Positions 23,122-31,780 of a stretch of 64,000 bases of DNA are shown here, piece after piece; positions within the stretch are counted from its first letter, which is position 1, and each line of letters begins with the position of its first letter. The DNA lies in IMG/VR virus record IMGVR_UViG_3300023202_000247, positions 1-64,000 of that record. One strand, given 5' to 3'. Under the pieces are notes generated by a model that saw nothing but the letters and a program-made list of their open reading frames with translations, was not told the origin of the DNA and ran no database searches. The translations under genes and the position numbers were made by a program. This DNA is from a virus.

Positions 23122-23450
23122 AATACACAGATGAAACCCTTGATACCTGTAGAGCTTACGATTTGAGCGTTGGTATGGAGGTTCAATTTAGACGTAAAGT
23201 ATTTAAGCTAAATGCCATTGTAGAAGAAATCAAGTCACCAGATGCACTAATAAACGCTTCCGTCAAGCGTTTTTTATATTGGGTAGATATAAATGAACTA
23301 TACCCTGTCGATTACGAAGCCGATGAAGATGAGAACAATGTCTCGTGCGGTGCAACGTGCGTCGAGTGCGGAACCATGAATGAGTACCAGCCTGCTCGAG
23401 CTGGTTACGTCTGCGGGTTATGCAAGGGTCGCAGAGCCATGTGGTGTTGA
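23118..23450 (+). CDS. zinc-ribbon protein
   Basis: 110 residues. N-terminal beta domain (GMEVQFRRKVFKLNAIVEEI) and C-terminal ribbon CGATCVECGTMNEY with CGLCKGRRAMWC. ATGA-coupled. Function unknown. Confidence 0.65.
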   Translation: MKYTDETLDTCRAYDLSVGMEVQFRRKVFKLNAIVEEIKSPDALINASVKRFLYWVDINELYPVDYEADEDENNVSCGATCVECGTMNEYQPARAGYVCGLCKGRRAMWC

Positions 23451-23451
23451 C

Positions 23452-24045
23452 GTGCTTGACTGGAACGAGTCTTATCCGAACGACTTACGAGAATGCGTAA
23501 AAACCCTTAGCCCTGAGTTTGCCAACAAACTCGGCAAAAAGTTGGGAAGCGGTTCAGACCACGTAGTCTATGAACTATGTGGCGATGAACGCAAGGTTGT
23601 ATCCGTAACGACACGGCTGGGAAGCTGCTTGCGTGGCAAGTTTTTTCTAGAAAAAGCAAGAGGTCTTAAGACAAAGCCTTCTCCACATATCGTGCGTGTA
23701 TACGACTGTGGAATCTTTGGAAAGCTGGGAGATGAGCATACCATAATCTATACGATTATGGAAAAACTGAATCCACTTGACGAATATGTGCAGAATGTTG
23801 TTGATACGGTTGTTGATATGTTGTGGGAACGCACCTATGGCAAGTGGAGTCAGCACATCAATCAGCGAGCTAACGAGTTAATCACTGAGTTATCAGCTGA
23901 AAAGCAAAAATCAGTTAGAACGTTTTTTAGGGCTTTGCGTTCATCGCACTTTCACTGTCATGACCTATGGAAAAATTACATGGCTGATGACACAGGAAAG
24001 TTGAAAGTAATTGATATCGATCAGTTACACAGGATTACCAGATGA
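23452..24045 (+). CDS. protein-kinase-like fold protein
   Basis: About 197 residues from a GTG just after the previous stop; a longer frame overlaps the upstream gene. Order of motifs: glycine loop KLGSGSDHVVYEL, a possible ATP-Lys region, hinge-like IIYTIMEKLNPLDEYV, catalytic loop HCHDLWKNYM and metal site LKVIDIDQL. This matches the eukaryotic-like kinase / aminoglycoside-phosphotransferase superfamily in reduced form. The substrate is unknown; phage kinases often modify host machinery or trigger immunity to rivals (inference). Confidence 0.6.
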   Translation: MLDWNESYPNDLRECVKTLSPEFANKLGKKLGSGSDHVVYELCGDERKVVSVTTRLGSCLRGKFFLEKARGLKTKPSPHIVRVYDCGIFGKLGDEHTIIYTIMEKLNPLDEYVQNVVDTVVDMLWERTYGKWSQHINQRANELITELSAEKQKSVRTFFRALRSSHFHCHDLWKNYMADDTGKLKVIDIDQLHRITR

Positions 24046-24317
24046 GATTTGTTTACCTAGTACGAGGAAACACTGTAGGCGTCGACACCAAGCAGTGGGT
24101 AGTGCGAGCCGCCAAGTCCGAGGAGCGAGCTGAAGAGTTTGTCGACAGACTCAACGATTGGTGCAAAGACCACAATGTCTTTGGAAACTTCAATGTTATG
24201 GCTAAGCATGAAGACATCGAAGCTTTGGCAACGAAGCCCAATCCGTTCGACCCGCATATGGAAGTTGGAGACCACGGTGTGCACTATGATGTGCAAGTGG
24301 TTGAGATGTTGGGATGA
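24042..24317 (+). CDS. hypothetical 91-residue protein
   Basis: ATGA-coupled to the kinase-like gene. The N-terminus MRFVYLVRGNTVGVDTKQWV is reminiscent of small phage alpha/beta proteins. Function unknown. Confidence 0.65.
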   Translation: MRFVYLVRGNTVGVDTKQWVVRAAKSEERAEEFVDRLNDWCKDHNVFGNFNVMAKHEDIEALATKPNPFDPHMEVGDHGVHYDVQVVEMLG

Positions 24318-24607
24318 CTGAACAAGAACACAGAGCATACATACAAAGTCTTCCGCGTGAAATCATGTGGAGGGGTGCAACGCTCAAGCTCAGCTGTTTA
24401 CAGGGTGGCAGTCCAGAATACATCGATCCGGACCGTCGGCTTTCCGTCCTTCAAGTTGGCGATCCCGACGTTCACCAAAGCTGGCGAGCCAGGTTCGAAG
24501 CTTCGAGCGGTTCATCGAAATTGTTCGTTTGTGGATACGGTAAGGATCCGTACGGTGCAATCCGTTCTGCTGATGGACACGCTGTCGCATTGGCAAAGCT
24601 TTTGTGA
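24314..24607 (+). CDS. hypothetical 97-residue protein
   Basis: ATGA-coupled. GDPDVHQSWRARFEASSGSS and a Gly-rich C-terminus. No family is recognised. Confidence 0.65.
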   Translation: MTEQEHRAYIQSLPREIMWRGATLKLSCLQGGSPEYIDPDRRLSVLQVGDPDVHQSWRARFEASSGSSKLFVCGYGKDPYGAIRSADGHAVALAKLL

Positions 24608-24822
24608 TGAAAAAGTATTCGGTTCACATCGGAGACCGAGCTGGAGTTTGGGGAGTCTTCGACTATCAGACATGGGCCAACGTGCTCGTCGGCGCTGTAC
24701 AATTCGCTAGGCGTTTCGGTCGGGATAAGAAGGTCGTTGTGTTCAACAATGACATGTGCGACTATGACTGGAACGGTTTGAGCGAACGGCAAGAATACAT
24801 TTTGGAAAGATGTGGAGTGTGA
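24607..24822 (+). CDS. hypothetical 71-residue protein
   Basis: ATG in a TGATG overlap. YSVHIGDRAGVWGVFDYQTW then RRFGRDKKVVVFNNDM; mixed alpha/beta. Function unknown. Confidence 0.6.
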   Translation: MKKYSVHIGDRAGVWGVFDYQTWANVLVGAVQFARRFGRDKKVVVFNNDMCDYDWNGLSERQEYILERCGV

Positions 24823-24826
24823 AGTC

Positions 24827-24904
24827 ATGAATAAACCATCTGTGATAAAAATTGCTTTTGCTTCAGATGGTGTCTTGCTTTGCGCTCCGGAGAGGTTGAG
24901 ATGA
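24827..24904 (+). CDS. 25-residue mini-ORF
   Basis: MNKPSVIKIAFASDGVLLC..., ending in an ATGA overlap with the membrane protein gene. Weakly supported by packing alone. Confidence 0.4.
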   Translation: MNKPSVIKIAFASDGVLLCAPERLR

Positions 24905-25182
24905 TAACAATCAGGTTACGTCTAGGTATAACTGACTACTCTTTTGTAACTGTCGTCGCGCTAGCTTTTCAATTACTTTCGATGGCGTGTTTCATTCCGT
25001 TCGTAATGACACCAAGTGACGCTGCTTACTTTGCACTTAACGATTTCGCATTCTTAATCGCGGCCTTTTTTGCAGCAGGAGGAACAATTGCATCGGTACC
25101 AGCGTTGATCTTTCACTTGGAACTATTCAGCCAATATCAAGAGCTAAAAGAAAAGGAAAAGCTATGGAAAACGTTCAAGTGA
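24901..25182 (+). CDS. membrane protein
   Basis: 93 residues behind GGAGAGGTTGAG. Two membrane segments (SFVTVVALAFQLLSMACFIP and FLIAAFFAAGGTIASVPALI) then a charged helix. Overlaps the next gene by 19 nt. Function unknown. Confidence 0.7.
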   Translation: MITIRLRLGITDYSFVTVVALAFQLLSMACFIPFVMTPSDAAYFALNDFAFLIAAFFAAGGTIASVPALIFHLELFSQYQELKEKEKLWKTFK

Positions 25183-25907
25183 AAACCAAGATTAAGTCCA
25201 CCAAACCATATGCCTTTCGTCTTTGGGAATCCCGACTTTACGAGCTTGTAGATGAGTACAAAAATCTGTGCGATGGCACAGAAGAACTCAAGGCTGCGCT
25301 CGAAGCCGTTAACGCAAAACGTGTGGAATGCGCCCTGCATGAGTTTGCAGGTGAGCTGGAAAATTGGAAGGATGCTCACGATAGCAATACTGAACAGTAC
25401 TATGACATTGCTGAAGATTGCAGGGTCGTACTAGAAGCAGCTTCGGATTTTTGGTTCGAGCAGACGAAAAAGACGCGACCTGCGTATCAGTATCAAGTCT
25501 TCTTTGAAGATCACGAACCGATGTTCATCACGGTTCCGTTTCTCAACGATGACGGAAAACTTGCTTATTCCTGGATCGAGCATGTTGCATCGTACCAAGG
25601 CAAAAAGGTAAAGGAGATTGTGCTCCTCGATGGCGGCCCGCTCGAACAAATCGAGATGACCAACAAGCAGTTGAGGAATATCAAAAATGATGCGTTTTTA
25701 GAGTTGGTGTTGAAAGACATGATTAACCGTGTTAAAAGTAGCATGGATGACATCGATGATTGGAGAAAGAGTAATCTGCGCAACGAACAAGAACTTCATA
25801 GTTTTTTGAAAGCGGCAAACTCCTCGCTACTCACTCTTTCTCTCATGGCTGCAAAGGGTTACGGTCAATCAGCGCAGTTTGGCCGCTTCACCAAGAATAG
25901 AACATGA
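25164..25907 (+). CDS. hypothetical 247-residue protein
   Basis: Starts inside the membrane-protein gene with AAAAGGAAAAGCT. Helical N-terminal half (ALEAVNAKRVECALHEFAGE), a central beta segment (YQYQVFFEDHEPMFITVPFL) and a helical tail. No family is recognised. Confidence 0.75.
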   Translation: MENVQVKTKIKSTKPYAFRLWESRLYELVDEYKNLCDGTEELKAALEAVNAKRVECALHEFAGELENWKDAHDSNTEQYYDIAEDCRVVLEAASDFWFEQTKKTRPAYQYQVFFEDHEPMFITVPFLNDDGKLAYSWIEHVASYQGKKVKEIVLLDGGPLEQIEMTNKQLRNIKNDAFLELVLKDMINRVKSSMDDIDDWRKSNLRNEQELHSFLKAANSSLLTLSLMAAKGYGQSAQFGRFTKNRT

Positions 25908-26647
25908 CACTATACAAACTCGATGAGTGGGAGCACAATGGTCGTGACGATTCCGACTGGTACGCCGTTGTCTACGACGATGAGAAAGACGACGTGTACC
26001 GCGTCGAGACTGGCACGACTCGCGCAGCCAATGCGCTAAACATCGGCCCCAAGATGCAGGAGCCAACCGAAGAAGTTTTGAAGAAGGCTGAGATTGCTTA
26101 CGCTCGCAAGCTCGTGCCAGTTGTGAAGACTCAAGAAGAAAGCCGAATTCTTTTTCCAGATCCGACGAAACTACCCAAGGGTTTGGAGCTGCGTACAACC
26201 AGACGTATACGTTTTCAGAAGCGCGAGTACGTCCACAGTGAATGTAAAAAATGTGGAGGTACTGGCAAGTGGGTCAACCCTTTCTCGCAAAAGGACGTGC
26301 GCAATTGTTTTAACTGCAATGGCACTGGGCAATATGCCAAGAGTGTTGGTGTTACGGACAAAAATGGTAAGAAAGTTTGGGTATACATCCAACCTGGCAC
26401 TGTTGTGAAGGTTCGTGATTCCAAGAGCTATGGCACATTCTATCGGAATGGTTACAATAAGCCAAATGGTTGGAATACAACTGTGAGCTTTACATTGCCT
26501 GACGGCAGTGAAGGACGAGCAAAGCTTGAAGCTTTGCGGTTGAATGAGCCGTTGCCCACGGACGAGTGGGCCGAAGAGAAAGCAATGAAACTTGCAAAGA
26601 CTCGTAACTTTTACGTTCTGTTTAGAACGGCTGGAGGGAGGCTATGA
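25904..26647 (+). CDS. protein with DnaJ-type zinc finger
   Basis: 247 residues, ATGA-coupled. A pair of CxxCxGxG repeats (CKKCGGTGKW and CFNCNGTGQY, about residues 113-145) forms one DnaJ-type zinc centre. The flanking parts are beta-rich (VWVYIQPGTVVKVRDSKSYG). No J domain. Such fingers bind unfolded protein or RNA in other contexts; role here unknown. Confidence 0.75.
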   Translation: MTLYKLDEWEHNGRDDSDWYAVVYDDEKDDVYRVETGTTRAANALNIGPKMQEPTEEVLKKAEIAYARKLVPVVKTQEESRILFPDPTKLPKGLELRTTRRIRFQKREYVHSECKKCGGTGKWVNPFSQKDVRNCFNCNGTGQYAKSVGVTDKNGKKVWVYIQPGTVVKVRDSKSYGTFYRNGYNKPNGWNTTVSFTLPDGSEGRAKLEALRLNEPLPTDEWAEEKAMKLAKTRNFYVLFRTAGGRL

Positions 26648-27354
26648 GCGATAGAAACAAGCGTATCGTTGAATCGATGCAAGAGATGTTGTCCAACCAT
26701 GTGCTTATACGTGAGCATGTGTGGAATGATGACAAGCAGGCAAGCTGGGTGCTGGCTCGTGAGGGTCCGAGCGAACCCATCGAGGTAATTGCTGGCGTTG
26801 GAAATACCATCCTGATTCATGGCAACTGGCCGTTGATTCGGCTATGCTGTGAGGGTGGCAGCTGCTTCGAACGGCTCATGTGTGTAGCACATGCACGAGC
26901 CGATAAGCTCATGACGTATGCATCGTTGGGTGGTACCGAGTATGATGCTTACAATGCGAGCGAAGCAGCTGAAAAGCTCATGGAACTACGCGGTGATTAC
27001 AACGCTGATCATCAGTATGATCTTGGCAAGTTGATGGATGAAGCTATCAATCATGTTGAGATTGAAACGTCATTGTACGATTACCTACATCATAACAACT
27101 ACAGCTTCGAGCACGATACTTTTCGAGTAGTTCATGATAATCTGATTCAAGGTCAGGTAATCCTGAATCACTTGGTCAAGATATTGATTCGTCATCGTGA
27201 AGATGGTCCAGCTATTGAACATGCAGATGGATATAAATCTTGGTGGATAAATGGTACCAAACTGACAGAAGAAGAGTTTAACAATCGTTACTCATCTTGT
27301 ACCAGCAAGATTGTAGAGATTGACGGAAAACGTTACAAACTAGAAGAGGTTTGA
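26644..27354 (+). CDS. hypothetical protein ending in a MORN-like unit
   Basis: 236 residues, ATGA-coupled. The first 170 are a unique helical domain with His/Asn-rich parts. The end carries one MORN-like unit (HREDGPAIEHADGYKSWW) and the LTEEEFNN...IVEIDGKRYKLEEV tail shared by all the repeat proteins that follow. It is a fusion of an unrelated domain to the family's C-terminus. Confidence 0.75.
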   Translation: MSDRNKRIVESMQEMLSNHVLIREHVWNDDKQASWVLAREGPSEPIEVIAGVGNTILIHGNWPLIRLCCEGGSCFERLMCVAHARADKLMTYASLGGTEYDAYNASEAAEKLMELRGDYNADHQYDLGKLMDEAINHVEIETSLYDYLHHNNYSFEHDTFRVVHDNLIQGQVILNHLVKILIRHREDGPAIEHADGYKSWWINGTKLTEEEFNNRYSSCTSKIVEIDGKRYKLEEV

Positions 27355-27357
27355 AAA

Positions 27358-27864
27358 ATGGAAAAACTTCGAGTAGAGATTAATGATTGTGGTGACAAAA
27401 GGTATTACAAGTGGAATACGTATGAACTGCATAATCCATATGGTCCAGCAATTGAATTTGCATATGGATCTAAATCTTGGTATCTAAACGGTAAACTTCA
27501 TCGTGAAGATGGTCCAGCAATTGAATGGACAGATGGACATAAAGAGTGGTGGATAAACGGTAAAGTTCATCGTGAGGATGGTCCAGCAATTGAACATGTA
27601 GATGGAGCTAAAGAGTGGTGGATAAACGGTAAACGTCACCGAGAAGATGGCCCAGCTGTTGAATACGCAAATGGATCTAAATTTTGGTATGTAAACAGTA
27701 AACGTCATCGTGAAGATGGTCCAGCAATTGAATGGGCAGATGGACATAAAGAGTGGTATCTAAACGGTGTCGAATTGACAGAAAAAGAGTTCAACAATCG
27801 TCACTCTTGCGCTGGTAAAGTTGTAGAGATTGACGGAAAACGTTACAAGCTAGAAGAGGTTTGA
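27358..27864 (+). CDS. MORN-like repeat protein (5 units)
   Basis: 168 residues starting 3 nt after the previous stop. Head MEKLRVEINDCGDKRYYKW, then five units of about 23 residues following HREDGPAIEWxDGxKEWW-xNGK, then the LTEKEFNN tail. The repeat resembles MORN-type beta-hairpin repeats common in giant viruses and some jumbo phages. The function of these is unknown; recognition surfaces or decoys are possibilities. Confidence 0.8.
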   Translation: MEKLRVEINDCGDKRYYKWNTYELHNPYGPAIEFAYGSKSWYLNGKLHREDGPAIEWTDGHKEWWINGKVHREDGPAIEHVDGAKEWWINGKRHREDGPAVEYANGSKFWYVNSKRHREDGPAIEWADGHKEWYLNGVELTEKEFNNRHSCAGKVVEIDGKRYKLEEV

Positions 27865-27867
27865 AAA

Positions 27868-28236
27868 ATGGAAAAGCTTCGAGTAGAGATTAAAGATTGT
27901 GGTACCAAGAGATACTACAAGTGGGATACGGATGAACTGCATAATCCGTATGGTCCAGCTGTTGAATATGCAGATGGAGATAAAGTTTGGTATCTAAACG
28001 GTAAACGTCATCGTGAAGATGGTCCAGCTGTTGAAGATGCAGATGGAGATAAATCTTGGTGGATAAACGGTAAACGTCACCGAGAAGATGGTCCAGCAAT
28101 TGAATATGCAGATGGAGATAAAGAATGGTGGGTAAACGGTGTCGAATTGACAGAAAAAGAGTTTCACAATCGTCACTCTTGTACCAGCAAGATTGTAGAG
28201 ATTGATGGAAAACGTTACAAACTAGAAGAGGTTTGA
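27868..28236 (+). CDS. MORN-like repeat protein (3 units)
   Basis: 122 residues; same head and tail as its neighbours, with three repeat units. The gap to the previous stop is 3 nt and the leader (gaggtttgaaaa) is repeated, so the genes arose by unequal tandem duplication. Confidence 0.8.
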   Translation: MEKLRVEIKDCGTKRYYKWDTDELHNPYGPAVEYADGDKVWYLNGKRHREDGPAVEDADGDKSWWINGKRHREDGPAIEYADGDKEWWVNGVELTEKEFHNRHSCTSKIVEIDGKRYKLEEV

Positions 28237-28239
28237 AAA

Positions 28240-28677
28240 ATGGAAAAACTTCGAGTAGAGATTGACCATCATGGTAACAATAGATACTACAAGTGGGATA
28301 CGGATGAACTGCATAATCCATATGGTCCAGCTGTTGAATATGCAGATGGAGATAAAGTTTGGTATCTAAACGGTAAACGTCATCGTGAAGCTGGTCCAGC
28401 TGTTGAATGGGAAGATGGAGATAAAGAGTGGTGGATAAATGGTAAACGTCACCGAGAAAATGGTCCAGCAATTGAACATGTAGATGGATCTAAATTTTGG
28501 TATATAAACAATAAACTTCATCGTGAAGATGGTCCAGCAATTGAATATGCAGATGGAGATAAAGAATGGTGGGTAAACGGTGTCGAATTGACAGAAAAAG
28601 AGTTTCACAATCGTCACTCTTATGCTGGCAAAGTTGTAGAGATTGACGGAAAACGTTACAAACTAGAAGAGGTTTGA
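28240..28677 (+). CDS. MORN-like repeat protein (4 units)
   Basis: 145 residues, four units. Differs from the neighbouring copies by repeat number and by substitutions at the x positions of the unit. Same tail. Confidence 0.8.
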   Translation: MEKLRVEIDHHGNNRYYKWDTDELHNPYGPAVEYADGDKVWYLNGKRHREAGPAVEWEDGDKEWWINGKRHRENGPAIEHVDGSKFWYINNKLHREDGPAIEYADGDKEWWVNGVELTEKEFHNRHSYAGKVVEIDGKRYKLEEV

Positions 28678-28680
28678 AAT

Positions 28681-28980
28681 ATGGAAAAGCTTCGAGTAGA
28701 GATTAATGATTGTGGTGACAAGAGGTATTACAAGTGGGATACGGATGAGTATCATAATCCATATGGTCCTGCTATTGAACGTGCAAATGGAACTAAATGT
28801 TGGTATGTAAACGATAAGCGTCATCGTGAAGATGGCCCTGCTATTGAATTTGCAAATGGACATAAAGAGTGGTATCTAAACGGTGTCGAATTGACAGAAA
28901 AAGAGTTCAACAATCGTCACTATTGCGCTGGTAAAGTTGTAGAGATTGACGGAAAACGCTATAAACTAGAAGAGGTTTGA
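28681..28980 (+). CDS. MORN-like repeat protein (2 units)
   Basis: 99 residues, two units between the conserved head and tail. Smallest member and the last of cluster 1. Confidence 0.8.
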   Translation: MEKLRVEINDCGDKRYYKWDTDEYHNPYGPAIERANGTKCWYVNDKRHREDGPAIEFANGHKEWYLNGVELTEKEFNNRHYCAGKVVEIDGKRYKLEEV

Positions 28981-29011
28981 GAACAAGAGATGATGCTAAT
29001 CAGGTTGTAAT

Positions 29012-29362
29012 ATGAAAAAAGAAGCTGACGATTACGATCATATCATTTTCGTCAATCTGCCCGGTAATGGGGGAACGATTCGAAGGTTTTTCTGGACCGG
29101 AAAAGATTGGTCGGAAAAGTTTGAAGATGCAATGGCATATCCGAAATACAGCGGGGGCTTGCGAGCCCTCTTCGATATTCCCGAGGAAAAAATCCAGGAA
29201 ATTTGCGTTTCAAAAGATGATGGGCAAATCGTAGCTAGTGCACTTACTACACCTAGACATCATATGAAGCTTTCCCACTTTGGGCTTTGGGATCCATTCA
29301 AGGATAAGCCCAGTGAATTCGAGGAAGATAACAGAAACACGTACAAATTCAAGGAAGAGTAA
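29012..29362 (+). CDS. hypothetical 116-residue protein
   Basis: Acidic; YDHIIFVNLPGNGGTIRRFF then SGGLRALFDIPEEKIQEICV. No strong binding site. Abuts the next gene, which begins at the base after its stop. Function unknown. Confidence 0.65.
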   Translation: MKKEADDYDHIIFVNLPGNGGTIRRFFWTGKDWSEKFEDAMAYPKYSGGLRALFDIPEEKIQEICVSKDDGQIVASALTTPRHHMKLSHFGLWDPFKDKPSEFEEDNRNTYKFKEE

Positions 29363-29680
29363 GTGAAAGCAGCAGAAGACGATTACAACTGTAAACACAC
29401 GAATAAGAACCGTCCCTTCAATTCCGTGTTTGACACATTGGGTGAAGGGTATATCGTCCTACGTGATTGTCTCGATTGTCACTCGACTTTGACCGAGCCG
29501 ATGCCAACGGATGTGCGTGACTGTTTAGAGTTATTGCGAGAAGCATGTAGACTATACAAAAAGCCTTACCATCTTTACTGGTGGGAAGCTACGCTCATGG
29601 TGCGGGCAACTGGTGACGTGACGTATTCAGACGCCATTGCTCAAACAATCATGAAGATGCGAAAGGAATCAAATGCGTAA
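29363..29680 (+). CDS. hypothetical 105-residue protein
   Basis: GTG start immediately after the previous stop. Contains CKH and DCLDCHSTL, a possible metal site. Alpha-helical second half. No family is recognised. Confidence 0.65.
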   Translation: MKAAEDDYNCKHTNKNRPFNSVFDTLGEGYIVLRDCLDCHSTLTEPMPTDVRDCLELLREACRLYKKPYHLYWWEATLMVRATGDVTYSDAIAQTIMKMRKESNA

Positions 29681-29726
29681 AAAATGCGAGCCTAATTGTG
29701 ATCTTGATAACCTGGAGGATAGGGAG

Positions 29727-30248
29727 ATGAGTGATATCGAATATGTGAGCTGGTATCGTGAGGGAGAGCATGGCTGCATCGTTGCTGTGCTGACGGGCAT
29801 GCCGGAGCAGAATGTCCGTGTGGGCATCGGGGACACGTGCCTCGAGGCATATGAGGCGCTCCAGGGCACCGCGATCCAGTGCACGGGTCGTGACTGCGGT
29901 GAGGCAGCCGCGCTCGAGTGGGCAGTCGGTGCGGGCTGGTGCGAGTCGGGACTTGATGAGTACGAGCCGGACCCGGACGAATTGACCGTGGGCGACGACG
30001 ACGACGATGATGACACGATTGCCGCGACCATCCACGAGCACGGCAACGGCCTGGTAGACGTGGGAGACCACGTCGCCGGCAACGACGGCGAGCTGTACGA
30101 GGTGGTCGAGACTGGCGGGATCCATTGTAGCCCGAGCGGCAGCGGCGGTGGCAACTACATGCATGGCCGTGTACGGCTCGCCGATTGGGATGATTTGACG
30201 GAAGAAGAGGCGGAATACGTGACGTGCTCAGCCGAGGTGCAGTCATGA
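29727..30248 (+). CDS. acidic GC-rich hypothetical protein
   Basis: 173 residues. The ATG after TGGAGGATAGGGAG is preferred to an upstream ATG at 29673, because the same TGGAGGATA leader precedes the cassette genes at 4240 and 5686. Asp-rich centre (DDDDDDDTIAATIHEHGNG), Gly-rich tail, ending AEVQS like the cassette gene at 3404. GC content is far above its neighbours: an island with the same origin as the 2.6-6.4 kb block. Confidence 0.65.
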   Translation: MSDIEYVSWYREGEHGCIVAVLTGMPEQNVRVGIGDTCLEAYEALQGTAIQCTGRDCGEAAALEWAVGAGWCESGLDEYEPDPDELTVGDDDDDDDTIAATIHEHGNGLVDVGDHVAGNDGELYEVVETGGIHCSPSGSGGGNYMHGRVRLADWDDLTEEEAEYVTCSAEVQS

Positions 30249-30253
30249 GCGCC
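30231..30253 (+). repeat. recurrent gene-junction motif (copy in 30-kb island)
   Basis: gccgaggtgcagtcatgagc plus gcc, identical in core to 3738-3759 though 26 kb away, again joining two unrelated genes with ATGA coupling. Confidence 0.7.
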
Positions 30254-30517
30254 GTCAAGGAATTCGAAGTCAAGGTCTATGACTGTGACCCGAACGATAA
30301 CGGCGGCGGCGAGTGGCCCGAGAGCTATTCAGTACGCTGCGCCCCGGAGGATGCGGAACACATGGCGGCCCTCGAGCTGGAGTATCTCGCGCAAGACCTC
30401 GGCGGCGTGTCCGACTACGCGCCGGGCCAGACTATCTACGCACTCGTTTTCGTGCCCGGGGACGTGCGCCAGGTATCACATGTGCTGACTGCTGAGGATC
30501 TCGGGATCAACAGTTGA
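30245..30517 (+). CDS. hypothetical 90-residue protein (GC-rich island)
   Basis: Begins ATGAGCGCC in the junction motif. VKVYDCDPNDNGGGEWPESY, then APEDAEHMAALELEYLAQDL. Acidic, compact alpha/beta pattern. No family is recognised. Confidence 0.65.
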   Translation: MSAVKEFEVKVYDCDPNDNGGGEWPESYSVRCAPEDAEHMAALELEYLAQDLGGVSDYAPGQTIYALVFVPGDVRQVSHVLTAEDLGINS

Positions 30518-30538
30518 GAAATTGAAGGTTCTTTTGCA

Positions 30539-30598
30539 ATGATTGAGCTGTTTGGTGCGCAAACGAAAAAGCAGTTTCGCGAGTATTATTACAGCTGA
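30539..30598 (+). CDS. 19-residue mini-ORF
   Basis: MIELFGAQTKKQFREYYYS, weak binding site (AAGGTTC). Could be a leader peptide for the next gene. Low confidence. Confidence 0.3.
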   Translation: MIELFGAQTKKQFREYYYS

Positions 30599-30619
30599 CA
30601 CTCGAGACGGAGATGAAAG

Positions 30620-30967
30620 ATGAACGACGATCTAACCTGGCACACCCGACCCGTTGATGCGGGTCAGATAATTCACGAAGAATACGCCGCAGACGGGGAT
30701 TGGCTTTACTGCCGCTCAACTGACCGCAGCGACGGCGAGGTCACCTATTACCGGGTGGCTTGGGATGCCGTAGAGGTAACCGGTGAGTTTGAACCATGGA
30801 ACGGCCGGGTCGGTGCGATTATCGACGATGAGGATTGGGAGAGTTTTGATCCGGCCAACTACGTCGTGCGTACGATTGTGAGCGACAACGGCATCACGTA
30901 TGAGGTACTGGCCGACGGCACAATGCGGCTGGTTAACTTTCTCGAGGCTGGAATCGAGTTGGAATGA
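30620..30967 (+). CDS. paralogue A of a GC-rich hypothetical protein
   Basis: 115 residues behind GACGGAGATGAAAG. Residues 4-75 (THTRPVDAG-type start, AADGDWLYCRSTDRSDGEV, WNGRVGAIIDDEDWE) are nearly identical to the shorter protein at 32097. This copy has an extra 38-residue C-terminus. Function unknown. Confidence 0.7.
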   Translation: MNDDLTWHTRPVDAGQIIHEEYAADGDWLYCRSTDRSDGEVTYYRVAWDAVEVTGEFEPWNGRVGAIIDDEDWESFDPANYVVRTIVSDNGITYEVLADGTMRLVNFLEAGIELE

Positions 30968-31521
30968 AAAAGCTTACGTACGAGCAACGCATCAACCTTT
31001 ACGATGCGTTGCGAAAGGAAGGATGGCGCACGCCTGACAAAGAAACTCATGAATCTCACATGCAAGTCCGCATGGAAGGTTTGACTCATGAACTGCTTCA
31101 TATCGTAGACGTGCTCGGGCCAAAGATTTTTGAGCGAAAGGGTTTGAAAAGCCCAGATTTTGTAATTGGTACGGTTAAGAAAGCTTATCCTGACCCACCA
31201 AGGAAAAGTCACTACGAAATCAGTGGTGCTAGAGAGCTTTTTCAGAATCTTCCTTGCACCTACACAGCAAACTATCCGGGGGATAGAGCAGAAGTTCGTG
31301 TAAGTTCCGCTACGGTTCTCGTCCTGAAGCACTTTGGATTCAATGTCAAACGTAGCTTCAAACATAGTGTTTATAACAAGGTCTTGTTCAATATCAAGAT
31401 GAACTTGACAAGTCCGAATTACAAGATGAACGCTCAGTATATGGTCGATATGTGTATGGATCATCCTCGTGTTCGAGAGATGGCTGCACAAACGATTGAA
31501 TACTACGAAAGGTTTGTATAA
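30964..31521 (+). CDS. hypothetical 185-residue protein
   Basis: ATGA-coupled to the previous gene, but base composition drops back to the phage norm. MKKLTYEQRINLYDALRKEG; helical. No family is recognised. Confidence 0.7.
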   Translation: MKKLTYEQRINLYDALRKEGWRTPDKETHESHMQVRMEGLTHELLHIVDVLGPKIFERKGLKSPDFVIGTVKKAYPDPPRKSHYEISGARELFQNLPCTYTANYPGDRAEVRVSSATVLVLKHFGFNVKRSFKHSVYNKVLFNIKMNLTSPNYKMNAQYMVDMCMDHPRVREMAAQTIEYYERFV

Positions 31522-31776
31522 GTGGCCAAGAACCTTTCTGAGCTTTGTAATGAATGGGAAAGACGAGCCGCGGCACTCCTATCAAACCCGGAAGCCTCTT
31601 CACATGACAAAGAGCTTGGGAGATGGCTCGCAAGTTTTGTGCAAGGAATACAAGGCGGCAGTGTGATTAGTCATGTTGCCGTTGCCATAAGGTATAGTCT
31701 GCATGAGACTACAAAACAAGCAGCTCATGAGTGCTTGAAAGAATACTGTGCTATACGCAGGCAGCGAAAAGGATAA
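31522..31776 (+). CDS. hypothetical 84-residue protein
   Basis: GTG start directly after the previous stop. Helical (ELCNEWERRAAALLSNPEAS). Function unknown. Confidence 0.6.
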   Translation: MAKNLSELCNEWERRAAALLSNPEASSHDKELGRWLASFVQGIQGGSVISHVAVAIRYSLHETTKQAAHECLKEYCAIRRQRKG

Positions 31777-31780
31777 ATAG

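Noticed and set aside
27484-28617. Antisense ORFs opposite the MORN-like genes
   Set aside because: Periodic by-products of the repeated coding sequence on the + strand.
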